Shown: one piece after another, positions 15,614-24,903 of the stretch
How positions within the stretch are numbered: the stretch's first letter is position 1
Layout of the letters: the number at the start of each line of letters is the position of its first letter
Assembly: GCF_014230145.1 (NCBI RefSeq)
Contig: NZ_JACHVC010000007.1
Span: forward strand, 186,001-250,000
Reading direction: 5' to 3'
DNA length: 64,000 nt
DNA from: Pelagicoccus albus
GTDB taxonomy: Bacteria; Verrucomicrobiota; Verrucomicrobiia; Opitutales; Opitutaceae
Translations under genes and position numbers: made by a program
The notes under the pieces: generated by a model
Seen by the model: the letters and a program-made list of their open reading frames with translations, nothing else
The model's database searches: none
What the model was told of the DNA's origin: nothing

Positions 15614-18340
15614 ATGAGCGACCTTCCGAATCCGCTTAACTCACTGAAGACTTTCAACTCCGGCCTAGAGGGCGAGTCGTTTTACTACTCGCTTCCTTCT
15701 TTGGAGGAGGGCGGAATTGGTCCTGTTTCTAAGCTGCCTGTATCCATTCGGGTGGTACTGGAATCTGTGCTTCGAAACTGCGATGGTAAGCGAGTCAAGG
15801 AGGAGGATGTCAAGAAGCTGGCGAACTGGAATGCAAAGGACCCTGCCAAGGTTGAGATCCCCTTCGTTTTGTCCCGCATCGTCCTGCAAGATTTCACAGG
15901 CGTCCCTCTGCTGGTTGACTTGGCGGCAATGCGTTCGGCAGTCGCTGAGCTGGGTAAGGATTCTTCGATTATCGAACCCCTTGTTCCAGTTGATCTAGTC
16001 GTAGACCACTCGGTGCAAGTGGACAAGTCGGGCACTGCTGATTCGTTCTTGCAAAACATGGCGATCGAATTCCAGCGCAACATGGAGCGCTACGAATTCC
16101 TGAAGTGGGGGCAGCAAGCTTTCGACACTTTCCAAGTAGTCCCTCCCGGCATCGGAATCGTTCACCAGGTTAACCTCGAGTATCTCGCCAAGGTGGTCCA
16201 TGCCAAGGCAGTCGAGGGGGGCAATGTATTTTTCCCAGACACCCTTGTGGGTACGGACTCGCACACGACCATGATCAATGGACTTGGCGTAGTGGGTTGG
16301 GGTGTTGGCGGCATCGAAGCAGAGTCAGGCATGCTGGGACAGCCAGTCTACTTCCTGACGCCTGAAGTAATTGGGGTCAATTTGACCGGCGAGCTGAAAG
16401 AAGGGGTAACCGCGACCGACTTGACGCTTCGCATTACCCAAGTCCTTCGCGAGAAGAAGGTGGTCGGCAAATTCGTGGAATTTCACGGAATCGGTGCCCG
16501 TAGCCTATCCCTTGCTGACCGAGGAACCATCGCCAATATGGCTCCGGAATACGGCGCGACCATGGGCTACTTCCCAGTAGACGAAAAGTCGCTGCAGTAT
16601 TTGGAGGCGACTGCTCGCGATCCGAAGATGGTCTCAGCTGTCAAGGCATACCTCGAAGCTCAGGACCTGTTTGGAATTCCAGCCGCTGGTGAACTTGAGT
16701 ACACCGATGTAGTTGATTTGGACATGAGTACGATCGAGCCGAGTGTGGCTGGGCCAAAGCGTCCTCAAGATCGCATTGATGTTAAGGACCTCAAAAGTTC
16801 CTTTGAGGACTTGTTTACCAAGAGTCCTGCGGACGGTGGTTTCGGGCGAGACGAGTCGGATCGCGGCGTGAAGGTCACTGTGGAATCAGACGACGACACT
16901 GATGGTCAAGAATTGGCTCACGGATCTGTGCTCATCGCTGCAATAACCTCTTGCACAAACACTTCCAACCCGAGCGTGATGATTGCGGCAGGCTTGCTTG
17001 CCAAAAAGGCGGTGGAAAAAGGCTTGTCCGTAGCTCCTACAGTGAAGACATCACTGGCTCCGGGGTCCCGAGTCGTCACTGATTATCTGGCGGAGACGGA
17101 TCTGCAATCTTCCCTGGACGCTCTTGGTTTCAACCTTGTTGGCTACGGCTGTACCACCTGTATCGGAAACTCTGGACCTCTGGCCGACCCAATTGAAGCG
17201 GCCATCAGCAAGGGTGAGTTGGTTGCAGCCTCTGTGCTTTCCGGTAACCGAAATTTTGAAGCTCGTGTGCACGGTTCGATCAAATCGAACTTCTTGATGT
17301 CGCCTCCTTTGGTCGTCGCTTACGCCTTGGCGGGAAGGGTCGATATCGACCTCTTCGAAGATCCGATCGGTACAGGTAAGGATGGAAGTCCTGTCTTTCT
17401 GAAAGATATCTGGCCGACCAATTCGGAGATAGAAGAAGCGGTCACTCGAGGGCTGAAACCGGAGATGTTTAAGCGTCAATATTCGGATGTGGCCAGCGCC
17501 AATCCCGAATGGCTGAAAATCGAATCCTCGACGGGTGACCTCTACGAGTGGGATGATAGCTCCACCTATATTCACCATCCGCCGTTTTTCGATGGATTTT
17601 CCATGGAGGTGGGAACTATCGAGCCGATCGAAGGGATGCGACCACTCGCCATTCTCGGTGACTCAGTTACCACCGACCACATTTCTCCCGCCGGCGCTTT
17701 CAAGCCCGAGACTCCAGCCGGAGTTTATCTCCAATCGAAGGGCGTCGAGCCCAAGGATTTCAACTCTTACGGAAGTCGCCGCGGAAATGATCTGATCATG
17801 ACTCGTGGCACCTTCGCGAACGTACGCGTTAATAACCTGATGGCGGACGGAAAGGAAGGCGGCTTTACCAAGATAATGCCGGAGGGGACACCTTCCACGA
17901 TCTTCGATGCCTGTCAGACCTACAAAGAGCGAGGCACCCCGTTGATCATATTTGCCGGAATCGATTACGGTATGGGCAGCTCTCGCGACTGGGCTGCCAA
18001 AGGAACTAATTTACTAGGCGTCAAAGCTGTTGTAGCCCGCAGCTTCGAGCGCATACATCGTTCCAACCTGATTGGTATGGGCGTGTTGCCGCTCGAGTTC
18101 CCCGACGGACTAAGTGCTCAATCGCTGGGACTCGATGGAAGCGAAATCGTGTCCATTCCCGGCCTTGGAGATGACCTCAAGCCCGGCCAAAATCTTACTG
18201 CTGTCATCGAGCGAGAGGGTGGCAAGATCGAGGAAGTTGAGCTAAAGGTGCGGGTTGATACCGATATTGAAGTAGAATATATTCGCAACGGTGGTATTCT
18301 CCCGTATGTTTTGCGGGACATTATCAAGGCGGCCAAGTAA
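15614..18340 (+). CDS. acnA: Aconitate hydratase A
   Basis: The 908-residue protein interconverts citrate and isocitrate in the TCA cycle. Length and order match AcnA/IRP-type aconitases. The 4Fe-4S ligands are in [10 protein letters not shown] (about residue 452) and [12 protein letters not shown] (about 518-521). [19 protein letters not shown] is the substrate-binding region, and [10 protein letters not shown] in the C-terminal swivel domain carries the catalytic Ser/Arg segment. No frame damage is seen. The ATG has no Shine-Dalgarno sequence (TAGAAACAA precedes it). It is followed after 53 bp by the STAS gene. Confidence 0.97.
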   Translation: MSDLPNPLNSLKTFNSGLEGESFYYSLPSLEEGGIGPVSKLPVSIRVVLESVLRNCDGKRVKEEDVKKLANWNAKDPAKVEIPFVLSRIVLQDFTGVPLLVDLAAMRSAVAELGKDSSIIEPLVPVDLVVDHSVQVDKSGTADSFLQNMAIEFQRNMERYEFLKWGQQAFDTFQVVPPGIGIVHQVNLEYLAKVVHAKAVEGGNVFFPDTLVGTDSHTTMINGLGVVGWGVGGIEAESGMLGQPVYFLTPEVIGVNLTGELKEGVTATDLTLRITQVLREKKVVGKFVEFHGIGARSLSLADRGTIANMAPEYGATMGYFPVDEKSLQYLEATARDPKMVSAVKAYLEAQDLFGIPAAGELEYTDVVDLDMSTIEPSVAGPKRPQDRIDVKDLKSSFEDLFTKSPADGGFGRDESDRGVKVTVESDDDTDGQELAHGSVLIAAITSCTNTSNPSVMIAAGLLAKKAVEKGLSVAPTVKTSLAPGSRVVTDYLAETDLQSSLDALGFNLVGYGCTTCIGNSGPLADPIEAAISKGELVAASVLSGNRNFEARVHGSIKSNFLMSPPLVVAYALAGRVDIDLFEDPIGTGKDGSPVFLKDIWPTNSEIEEAVTRGLKPEMFKRQYSDVASANPEWLKIESSTGDLYEWDDSSTYIHHPPFFDGFSMEVGTIEPIEGMRPLAILGDSVTTDHISPAGAFKPETPAGVYLQSKGVEPKDFNSYGSRRGNDLIMTRGTFANVRVNNLMADGKEGGFTKIMPEGTPSTIFDACQTYKERGTPLIIFAGIDYGMGSSRDWAAKGTNLLGVKAVVARSFERIHRSNLIGMGVLPLEFPDGLSAQSLGLDGSEIVSIPGLGDDLKPGQNLTAVIEREGGKIEEVELKVRVDTDIEVEYIRNGGILPYVLRDIIKAAK

Positions 18341-18393
18341 TTGTCGATTATAGCCGCTACAGGCGTTATTCCCATTAAGCGCGTTTCGAAGTC

Positions 18394-18909
18394 ATGCCAG
18401 AAGACAATCCTGTTTTTTTAGTTGATCCGTATTCCAGCCCAGTCGCGGTGCGGATCACTGGTCGTGCGTCCTTTCAGAACGTAGTGCCACTCAAGGAATT
18501 TCTTAAAAGTTCCTATGCGACGGGCAAACGGGACTTCGTGTTCGATTTCAGCCTCTGCTCAGGGATGGACAGTACCGTCCTAGGCGTTTTGGCGGGTTGT
18601 GCTCTGGAGTTGCGACGCCTCGAGCCCAAGGGGTCACTCGTTCTTTCTCGATTGAGCGACAGAAATCTCGAGTTGGTCAAAAACCTCGGCCTCCATCGTA
18701 TCGCCACTGTTGACACTGGCAATGGTGCGGCTGAATCGGGAGGTGGAGGAGCAACTACAGCTTTGAGCGCGAAGCAGCTCAATGAGCTGGAAAACGCGCG
18801 TCTCTGTCTCGAGGCGCACGAAAATCTAGTAGCAGCGGATTCGGAAAACCAAGAGAAGTTCCAAGACGTCATCGCCTACTTGAAGAATCGGGTAGAAGAC
18901 GAGGCCTAG
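18394..18909 (+). CDS. STAS-domain anti-sigma factor antagonist-like protein
   Basis: The first 105 residues form a STAS domain. The phosphorylation site of this family is S60 in CSGMDSTVLGVL. A Gly/Ser linker (about 108-120) joins a C-terminal helical tail of about 50 residues rich in Glu, Asn and Leu, not typical for SpoIIAA. The next gene encodes a PP2C phosphatase of the RsbU/SpoIIE type, the enzyme that dephosphorylates such a serine, so the pair forms half of a partner-switch. The kinase (RsbW-like) and the sigma factor are not in the window. Located 53 bp after acnA. Confidence 0.88.
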   Translation: MPEDNPVFLVDPYSSPVAVRITGRASFQNVVPLKEFLKSSYATGKRDFVFDFSLCSGMDSTVLGVLAGCALELRRLEPKGSLVLSRLSDRNLELVKNLGLHRIATVDTGNGAAESGGGGATTALSAKQLNELENARLCLEAHENLVAADSENQEKFQDVIAYLKNRVEDEA

Positions 18910-19016
18910 GCGAATCTCGAGCTCAACTTCAAGCAGGGGAAGAATCGTGAACGCTCCTTCTCTCGCCTCGCTCCTTTCGAGCCTCGGCACTCGCAGGATA
19001 CGAACTTAGCAAAGCC

Positions 19017-20453
19017 ATGGTTTGGTTCATCGTTCTCTCTCTGTTGCAGCTGACTGTATTTGCCGGTTGGCTGTACTTTCGGGAGTTGAAACGGAGTTCC
19101 GAATACTTGGAACGGGCCCAGCTCGCTCAGCAGGAAAAGCTTATCGTCGCTGATTTCATGCACGAGATGGTGAAGGCATTGGGGGAAGGCTTAAGCGAAT
19201 CGGAGCTTTTCCAGCGCATCGTGCATGCGTCAGTTGCGAGCACCGGGGCCCTCAGCGCCTGCGTATTCAAGAAAACAGAGGGTGATACTCTCAAGAGCGT
19301 CGCGGTTGAGGGGCTATTTCCTCCGCACAGACCACTCTCGGACCACGTGAGCTCACAGATCGCCACTAGAGCCAAGTTTTTAGAGAACGTGCTTCGTTCC
19401 GAAGAGTTCCCAGTCAGCGAAGGGATCGCGGGCGAGGCGTTTCGGACCAAGCAGACCATTCGCATCACGGGTGATGATCCACGAGTCGTCCAACATGGGG
19501 ATCCTGCCTTAAAGGTCACTGCTGCGATTTGCGCGCCGATCGTTTTTAGAGACGAAGTGCTAGGGGTGCTGTCCGTTTGTAATTCTTCCGATGGTGACGC
19601 CTTTACAGCGACCGATGAATCAGTTGTCCAATCGTTAGCTGAACAGGCTGGCTTGGCGATCAAGTACAACACCTTCCTGGGCCTGCTGATGGAGCGTAAG
19701 CAAATCGACGTCGATTTGGCTCTCGCGAGAAATATTCAGATGATGCTGCTTCCGCAATCCCTGCCCGAGGTCGAAGGTGTGGATATCGACTCGCGCTATG
19801 TTTCCTCCCACACGATTGGAGGCGACCTTTACGATGTGATCCCTCTTGGCGATAAGCGGTTCGGCGTAGCAGTGGCAGATGTATCTGGAAAAGGGATACC
19901 GGCATCTATTATAATGGCAATTTGCAGGACAAATTTGCACCGAGTGGCTCAGTCGGGGCAATCGCCTGCTTCCGTTCTGAGTGAAGTTAATCGCGCTATG
20001 ACGGGTGAAGTGAAACAGGATATGTATGTGACCGTCCTATACGCGGTAGTTGATCTGGAGCGGGACGAAATCATTTACGCGAGAGCTGGCCACGAGCGGC
20101 CGCTTTTGTGCTCCGTTGATCGTGTTCGTGGAGGATCCTCAGCTTCCTATCCTGATAGTAACGGGTTCCCGGTCGGTATGATGGAGCAGGACATATTTGA
20201 TCCATTTCTGGACGAGAAAACGCTTCCGTTTAGGAGGGGCGATATCTTTATGGCCTTCACAGATGGAGTGATCGAAACCAGCAACGCGACCGGTAAGGAA
20301 TTTTCCACCGCCCGCCTTGCTGATTCTGTGAAAGCATCTCGCTCGAAAGATGCAAAAGGTATCAACGACGTTTTGCTGGGCTCGCTCGAGAGCTTTAGTG
20401 GGAAATCCACTTACGACGATGATCTTACGCTTGTTACGATCAAGCGGGTTTGA
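19017..20453 (+). CDS. Membrane-anchored GAF-PP2C serine phosphatase (RsbU/SpoIIE type)
   Basis: The 478-residue protein has an N-terminal transmembrane helix (about residues 2-20), a short coiled linker, a GAF sensor domain (about 50-215) and a PP2C phosphatase domain (about 240-475). Metal-binding acids lie in GGDLYDVIPL, VADVSGKG, AFTDGVIE and the final YDDDLTLV. Such proteins dephosphorylate STAS antagonists in response to a signal bound by GAF. The STAS gene directly upstream (107 bp) is the obvious substrate. There is no Shine-Dalgarno sequence; an upstream GTG at 18946 is not in this frame, so ATG 19017 is retained. Confidence 0.92.
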   Translation: MVWFIVLSLLQLTVFAGWLYFRELKRSSEYLERAQLAQQEKLIVADFMHEMVKALGEGLSESELFQRIVHASVASTGALSACVFKKTEGDTLKSVAVEGLFPPHRPLSDHVSSQIATRAKFLENVLRSEEFPVSEGIAGEAFRTKQTIRITGDDPRVVQHGDPALKVTAAICAPIVFRDEVLGVLSVCNSSDGDAFTATDESVVQSLAEQAGLAIKYNTFLGLLMERKQIDVDLALARNIQMMLLPQSLPEVEGVDIDSRYVSSHTIGGDLYDVIPLGDKRFGVAVADVSGKGIPASIIMAICRTNLHRVAQSGQSPASVLSEVNRAMTGEVKQDMYVTVLYAVVDLERDEIIYARAGHERPLLCSVDRVRGGSSASYPDSNGFPVGMMEQDIFDPFLDEKTLPFRRGDIFMAFTDGVIETSNATGKEFSTARLADSVKASRSKDAKGINDVLLGSLESFSGKSTYDDDLTLVTIKRV

Positions 20454-20531
20454 GGAAATAGACTATAATACAAGCGTTTGTGGGCTGATTCTTTGAGTTG
20501 TCCTTTAGCCTTTGCTAACTTTATTGGTCTT

Positions 20532-21617
20532 ATGAAGTTTCCCTCCCTTGTTCCTCTTCTCGGAATTTGCATTTGCCTCCCGTGTTTGATGCGAGCGGTC
20601 GAGCCCAGCGACCAAGTTGTCGAGGGTGGCGAGAGCTTTTTGTCCTGGCAGGATGTTGTGCGTACCTATGAGCCGATCTATGTTGGATACACTTTCGACG
20701 AGGATGATCAGGCTTTTTTGGATTTTTCGCTATCGGTAATCACTTCTGCTTCAATACTGTTTCCCTGGGAGTCTTGGAATCCGAGCAACAAGTTCCCGAC
20801 TCCAGGCGGCCATTACGATGAGCCGAAGCTCTTTAAGTATCAGCCTAGGCTTTACTTGGCATTTAGTGGAAGAGCAGGCCAATATCTCGGCACTCGCGAA
20901 TCCTCTCCTGTAGTAGGAAAGCGGTTTAACCCAGTAGGGATAATGCGCTGGTGGACGCGTGGTGGAGATCTCACTACAAACGAATCAGGTGGCCTCAGTT
21001 TGCATGACTATTTCGAGCTATCCTATGGTCATGAATCCAATGGCCAGAGAATCGGCGACATCGAAAACCCTCAGTCCCCGGAAGAGGAAAACCTGGGTCG
21101 TACCCGCTTTGAGGCATTACAGAGGGAGTATGCTTTGGTGGATGGGGATGCTAGTATCGCACGAGACGAGTTGAGCCGAGGTTGGGATTATTTGGGGGTC
21201 CGCTGGGCCAAAAGCTGGAAGCTGAAAGAAGGCAGAACACTCTTTCTCCGTTTGGACGGAAGGTATTATCTCGAAGATGGGATTTTGCAGAATGGGGCGG
21301 AGGAATATAACCTCTGGGAAGGGGACGATTACTGGCTAGCTGAATACGATGGAGACATAACGCGCAGCAAAGTGGATGGTATTCGCGCCAGCATACGCTT
21401 GCAGTCGGAAACCTTAAACTGGTTCTTTCAGGCGAACGAACTGCAAATTGACCTAGCCACAGGTTATGAGGATTTTCTCGAAAGGGTGACGGCTCGAATA
21501 GAGCTGGGCTTCAAGTATACCTCTCTGTGGTATAGGTATGGATACAATAGCGATTTGGTTAACTACTATCGCAAGGATAGCTCTTTCGGAGTAGCTATCA
21601 AGATTCGCCGCTTCTAA
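20532..21617 (+). CDS. Outer-membrane phospholipase A-like protein (OMPLA family)
   Basis: I start at ATG 20532 because it gives a signal peptide (MKFPSLVPLLGICICLP, cleavage after MRA); an ATG at 20478 lies upstream. The 361-residue product has alternating beta-strand character and ends in RRF, as outer-membrane barrels do. The OMPLA catalytic signature is at YGHESNGQ (H167, S169), equal to E. coli HxSNG. The following strand SRGWDYLGVRW aligns with E. coli SRSWNRLY, so the position of catalytic Asn156 holds D219. An insert of about 35 residues lies between the two motifs. Family activity is calcium-dependent phospholipid hydrolysis; activity here is uncertain. Its 3' end overlaps the convergent zinc-ribbon gene by 20 bp. 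Confidence 0.75.
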   Translation: MKFPSLVPLLGICICLPCLMRAVEPSDQVVEGGESFLSWQDVVRTYEPIYVGYTFDEDDQAFLDFSLSVITSASILFPWESWNPSNKFPTPGGHYDEPKLFKYQPRLYLAFSGRAGQYLGTRESSPVVGKRFNPVGIMRWWTRGGDLTTNESGGLSLHDYFELSYGHESNGQRIGDIENPQSPEEENLGRTRFEALQREYALVDGDASIARDELSRGWDYLGVRWAKSWKLKEGRTLFLRLDGRYYLEDGILQNGAEEYNLWEGDDYWLAEYDGDITRSKVDGIRASIRLQSETLNWFFQANELQIDLATGYEDFLERVTARIELGFKYTSLWYRYGYNSDLVNYYRKDSSFGVAIKIRRF

Positions 21618-22071
21618 AATAAACCGTGTCGAGGGCCTGGTAAATTACATAACCCAAGAGCATTCCGCTGATGGCTAAGGCTGCCAATATCGGGTGGTCA
21701 GGTCCGTATTCAAAACCTTCCTTCTTTGCTTTGGCTAGGTCTTCCGGGTGGTAGATGCTTGATTTGCAAAATAGCAGGCAGGCGAAGAACATGCCGGATA
21801 CCGCTAAGAAAATATGCAGCCCGTAGGTGAATGCAGTTAGCTCGTGCCCTTCGATTTGGGTAGAACTGACTCCGAAGATGGAAGCTGCGGCCATCATCCC
21901 AAGCGCAAAAACGTTGATCGGAGTTCTTGCCTTAACGACTGCTCGCCACGCTCCTTTCTCATTTGAGCTGGCTTCGCTGTCTCTGTCTTCGCCTGGACAG
22001 CCGCAATGGGGACAAGCTGGGGCACGGCTAGAAATTTCTCGGTCACAGTCTGGGCAGTTTATTAGGGGCAT
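21598..22071 (-). CDS. Zinc-ribbon membrane protein
   Basis: The 157-residue product begins with a zinc ribbon, MPLINCPDCDREIS then CPHCGCPG (two CxxC pairs, residues 6-24), followed by three hydrophobic segments (about 53-70, 82-104 and 128-147). This zinc-ribbon plus transmembrane layout is common in bacterial membrane proteins of unknown role. The end overlaps the OMPLA-like gene by 20 bp tail to tail. A run of seven Gs (22088-22094) sits just upstream of the start. No specific function is claimed. Confidence 0.75.
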   Translation of the reverse strand: MPLINCPDCDREISSRAPACPHCGCPGEDRDSEASSNEKGAWRAVVKARTPINVFALGMMAAASIFGVSSTQIEGHELTAFTYGLHIFLAVSGMFFACLLFCKSSIYHPEDLAKAKKEGFEYGPDHPILAALAISGMLLGYVIYQALDTVYFRSGES

Positions 22072-22101
22072 AGTCTTAAGTTGGATTGGGGGGGAGAGAT
22101 T

Positions 22102-22608
22102 TTAACCGATGGCGAAGGTTAGGGTTCTTGAATTATCATCTTCGGTGATCGAGCTTTGGTAGCTGTATCCAGCTTTTTGTAGCACTTTCTGAGAGGCTGA
22201 ATGCTCCTCTGCTACGGTGGAAATGATTCGGGGTAGTTGGAGTTCTTTTTGGCCGTAGCTAGTCATACCCTTGGCGACTTCTGTCCCGTACCCGTGGCCC
22301 CAATACTCTTTTCTCAGAGCGTATTTAAGTTCAGGCTCGGGTTGTCCGCCTGGGTGAACGATGCCGCAAAATCCGATATGCTTCGACGTCGTTTTTTCGT
22401 AAATAGCCGAAAGGCCATATCCTCTTTGTTTGTAGTTTTCCAAAGTGATATCCACCCATTTGATACAGTCGGTGTATTTAATCGGGCTGCCGTCTCCGAC
22501 CCAAGTCATGGCCTCCTCGTCACTGTAAACTTCGAAAATGTCCTTAACATCTCCCATGTCGATTTCTCGGACATCGAGTCTTTCGGTGGAGAAAAGTTGC
22601 TTAGGCAT
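22102..22608 (-). CDS. GNAT N-acetyltransferase, RimJ/RimL-like
   Basis: The 168-residue protein matches the acetyltransferase_3 group: an N-terminal TERLDVREID, GFCGIVHPGG, LKYALRKEYWGHGYGTEVAKGM (the acetyl-CoA site with W-GHGYG in place of the RGxGxG core) and ASQKVLQKAGY near the end. Such enzymes acetylate ribosomal proteins, amino groups of small molecules or antibiotics; the substrate cannot be read. It sits in a minus-strand run with the kinase-like gene upstream (21-bp gap) and the zinc-ribbon gene downstream (30-bp gap). Confidence 0.88.
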   Translation of the reverse strand: MPKQLFSTERLDVREIDMGDVKDIFEVYSDEEAMTWVGDGSPIKYTDCIKWVDITLENYKQRGYGLSAIYEKTTSKHIGFCGIVHPGGQPEPELKYALRKEYWGHGYGTEVAKGMTSYGQKELQLPRIISTVAEEHSASQKVLQKAGYSYQSSITEDDNSRTLTFAIG

Positions 22609-22629
22609 GGGTGGGTGAATCCTATTCTC

Positions 22630-23151
22630 TCAACCATAGGTTGATTTCAAACTCTGCAGAAGCTCCTTCGATTCGCTGTTGCTTTTGAGCTCGTATTTTT
22701 TCCCGTCGAACGAATCGAAGAGCATTTGATGCTGCTGCAAAGAGAATTCGTCATCTTTGGATTCGTAGGACGCCACCCAGTCCAACAGCATTGTTAGGTT
22801 TTTGTCCTGTGCGGCGGGGGAGGAGTATTTGTGCGGCTCCCAAGGACGATTTCGGCAGTTGCTCTGACATGCCTTTACCCCTGGATTTAGAAATACCATG
22901 GAGTTTGCTGAGTCGGCTGCATATTCCAGCAGGCTGGAGTAGCACCCTTCTATCACCCATTTTGAGTGCTCGGAGATGAAAGTGTCTATAGCCTCGAAAC
23001 TTAGGTGCAACGTTTCGCGCACGCCCGGCTGGTTAGGTTTCCATGCAATTGAATCGAGGTCGAGATGAGCGACCTCGGGGAGGCAGGCGAGATTCTTTGC
23101 GAAAGTCGATTTGCCAGATCCGGAATTACCGAAAACGAGGATTCGTAGCAT
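22630..23151 (-). CDS. P-loop nucleotide kinase-like protein (FlaR/adenylate-kinase type)
   Basis: The 173-residue protein starts MLRILVFGNSGSGKSTFAK with a perfect Walker A loop (residues 8-15), followed by HLDLDSIAWKPN and a CRNR lid-like segment. This order matches the adenylate-kinase-related topology modulation (FlaR) family, small ATPases that probably phosphorylate nucleotides or other small molecules. It is upstream of and probably cotranscribed with the acetyltransferase gene. Five Cys/Arg residues near the middle (QSNCRNRPWEP) are a typical feature of this family. Confidence 0.8.
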   Translation of the reverse strand: MLRILVFGNSGSGKSTFAKNLACLPEVAHLDLDSIAWKPNQPGVRETLHLSFEAIDTFISEHSKWVIEGCYSSLLEYAADSANSMVFLNPGVKACQSNCRNRPWEPHKYSSPAAQDKNLTMLLDWVASYESKDDEFSLQQHQMLFDSFDGKKYELKSNSESKELLQSLKSTYG

Positions 23152-23204
23152 AGCTACATCTTGTTACCCCAAATAGGGATGATGACAAGCTCGACCAAGC
23201 CTCG

Positions 23205-24044
23205 TCACGAGTTCGTTTGCTCTTTCTTAGGGCAGGCCCCGAAGCGTTTTTTGTAAGCTCTGCTGAAGTCTTGAGGATGCCTGTAACCCATATCGAAGGC
23301 GACGCTTTTGACGGAGTGACCTTCTAGTCGGAGTAGGTTGCGAGCCTGTTCCATTTTCAGTTTTCGGAAGTGCGCTCCGGGGGATTCGCCAACTTCGTTT
23401 ATGAAAAGGCGGTGCAGGGTCATGGGCGAAATGTCTAGGAATCGAGCGAGTGAGGAAGAGGGATTTGTCTTGTTTAGATTGTGCAACATCCATTGACGCG
23501 CTGCTAGGACGCGGTTTTGCCCGTCGCTACTGTTCTGACTGTCGCGAGCTCTTTGAAAGGCTAGGTCCAGCAGACTTCTTATGTGAGCGAGGGTGGCTAG
23601 ACCGTTGGCGGATGTATCCAAGGTCAGGATGCGGCTTTGCTCGTGCAGGGCTGCAAGCATGCGAATTTGGTCCTTTGAGAACGCTACGGTTTCTGCCTCG
23701 TTCTCACTACATTCATTACCTTCCGATTTGTCCTTCCAAATCCAATTGAGGACTTTGATGGAGTTCCCTTTTTGTAACGGGAAGCCGAATGGGTACCTTG
23801 GCCCACAGCGCAGTCCTTCGCCTTCAGTGAAGTCGCGGCTGCCGTTTCGGTGTTGGATCGTGACGTTTCCTTCCAGGAGCACCCAGTAGGTCCAGCCCGG
23901 ATTGCTATGGACCGGAATCGCCTCGTCGCTGAAGTTTCTAGCTCCCCATCCCAGGTAGAGAAGTCCCTCCTGAGCCTTGCCTTGCCAGGTCGGGTAACGC
24001 TCCGACGGAGGTACAAGTTTGTGTGGGTAGTCATCAGATGGCAT
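23205..24044 (-). CDS. AraC-family transcriptional regulator
   Basis: The 279-residue protein has a cupin-like N-terminal sensor domain (about 20-100) and a C-terminal AraC helix-turn-helix pair (about 175-275), with SLARFLDISPMTLHRLF in the first HTH and MGYRHPQDFSRAYKKRFG in the second. It is divergent from the SDR/mannonate dehydratase genes with only 78 bp between starts, so it probably regulates them in response to a sugar acid. The ligand is inferred from its neighbours, not from residues. Confidence 0.88.
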   Translation of the reverse strand: MPSDDYPHKLVPPSERYPTWQGKAQEGLLYLGWGARNFSDEAIPVHSNPGWTYWVLLEGNVTIQHRNGSRDFTEGEGLRCGPRYPFGFPLQKGNSIKVLNWIWKDKSEGNECSENEAETVAFSKDQIRMLAALHEQSRILTLDTSANGLATLAHIRSLLDLAFQRARDSQNSSDGQNRVLAARQWMLHNLNKTNPSSSLARFLDISPMTLHRLFINEVGESPGAHFRKLKMEQARNLLRLEGHSVKSVAFDMGYRHPQDFSRAYKKRFGACPKKEQTNS

Positions 24045-24122
24045 AGCAATTTATAACATCGGGTTATTCTCGCCGTTATCAATTCTCTTTTTAATCGGGG
24101 TTCGAGTGTGTATGGGGCCTAC

Positions 24123-24881
24123 ATGAAAAACGCATTTGATCTCACTGGACAGCGAGCTCTCATCACTGGGGGGGGCACCGGATTGGGCCTCGGAATGGCT
24201 AAATGCTTGGTTGCTTGCGGCGCGGAAGTGGTGCTGGTTGGCCGCCGGGAGAACGCTTTGCAGGAAGCGGTTGAAGGCATCGGAGAAAGGGCGAGTTACC
24301 GAGTTTGCGACGTGACCGAGTTGGAGCGTATTCCTGCTTTGGTCGAAGGAGTCGAGACGGAGATCGGGCCGGTGGATACTTTGATCAACAATGCCGGCGT
24401 GCATCTGAAAAAGGATGCCAGCGAGATTTCCGATACCGCTTTTCAAAATGTCATGCAGACGCATGTGAATGCTGGCTTCGCCCTCAGTCGCGAGTTCGGA
24501 AAACGCATGATGGAGCGTGGCACCGGAAATATCATTTTCACCGCTTCGATGGCTTCTCTTTTTGGAATTCCGCTGGTGGCGGCTTACTCCGCTGCGAAGA
24601 CCGCTCACCTTGGGCTGGTGCGTGCTTTGGCCGCCGATTTCTCTCCTCGTGGAGTTCGTATCAACGCGATCGCTCCCGGCTGGATTCACTCCGAAATGAT
24701 GCATAAGGCCCTCGATGCGGATCCTAAGCGCAAGGAGAAGATTCTTACGCGAACTCCCTTGGGCGTGTTTGGCGATCCAGAAGACATTGGTTGGGCGGCG
24801 GCTTATCTTGCCTCACCAGCAGCCAAGTTTATCACCGGAGTTTGCCTGCCAGTGGATGGCGGCGCCTCTGTTGGATTTTAA
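24123..24881 (+). CDS. SDR-family oxidoreductase, probable sugar-acid dehydrogenase
   Basis: The 252-residue product is a classical short-chain dehydrogenase: Rossmann loop TGGGTGLG (about residues 14-21), NNAG at the usual place, active-site Ser and YSAAK (Tyr/Lys). I start at ATG 24123, because ATG 24108 adds only MYGAY. The next gene encodes mannonate dehydratase, so a role as D-mannonate oxidoreductase (fructuronate reductase) is likely; a related SDR doing this is known in other bacteria. The Gly codons at 24168-24175 form a run of eight Gs. There is a 22-bp gap to the dehydratase gene. Confidence 0.87.
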   Translation: MKNAFDLTGQRALITGGGTGLGLGMAKCLVACGAEVVLVGRRENALQEAVEGIGERASYRVCDVTELERIPALVEGVETEIGPVDTLINNAGVHLKKDASEISDTAFQNVMQTHVNAGFALSREFGKRMMERGTGNIIFTASMASLFGIPLVAAYSAAKTAHLGLVRALAADFSPRGVRINAIAPGWIHSEMMHKALDADPKRKEKILTRTPLGVFGDPEDIGWAAAYLASPAAKFITGVCLPVDGGASVGF

Positions 24882-24903
24882 CCCTTAGCTTTCTATACCT
24901 CGA

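Noticed and set aside
18946-19016. GTG upstream of the GAF-PP2C gene as an alternative start
   Set aside because: It is out of frame and meets TAG before the ATG at 19017.
22630-23151. Gene as a true adenylate kinase
   Set aside because: It lacks the adenylate kinase lid and NMP-binding motifs and is shorter; FlaR-type is a better fit.
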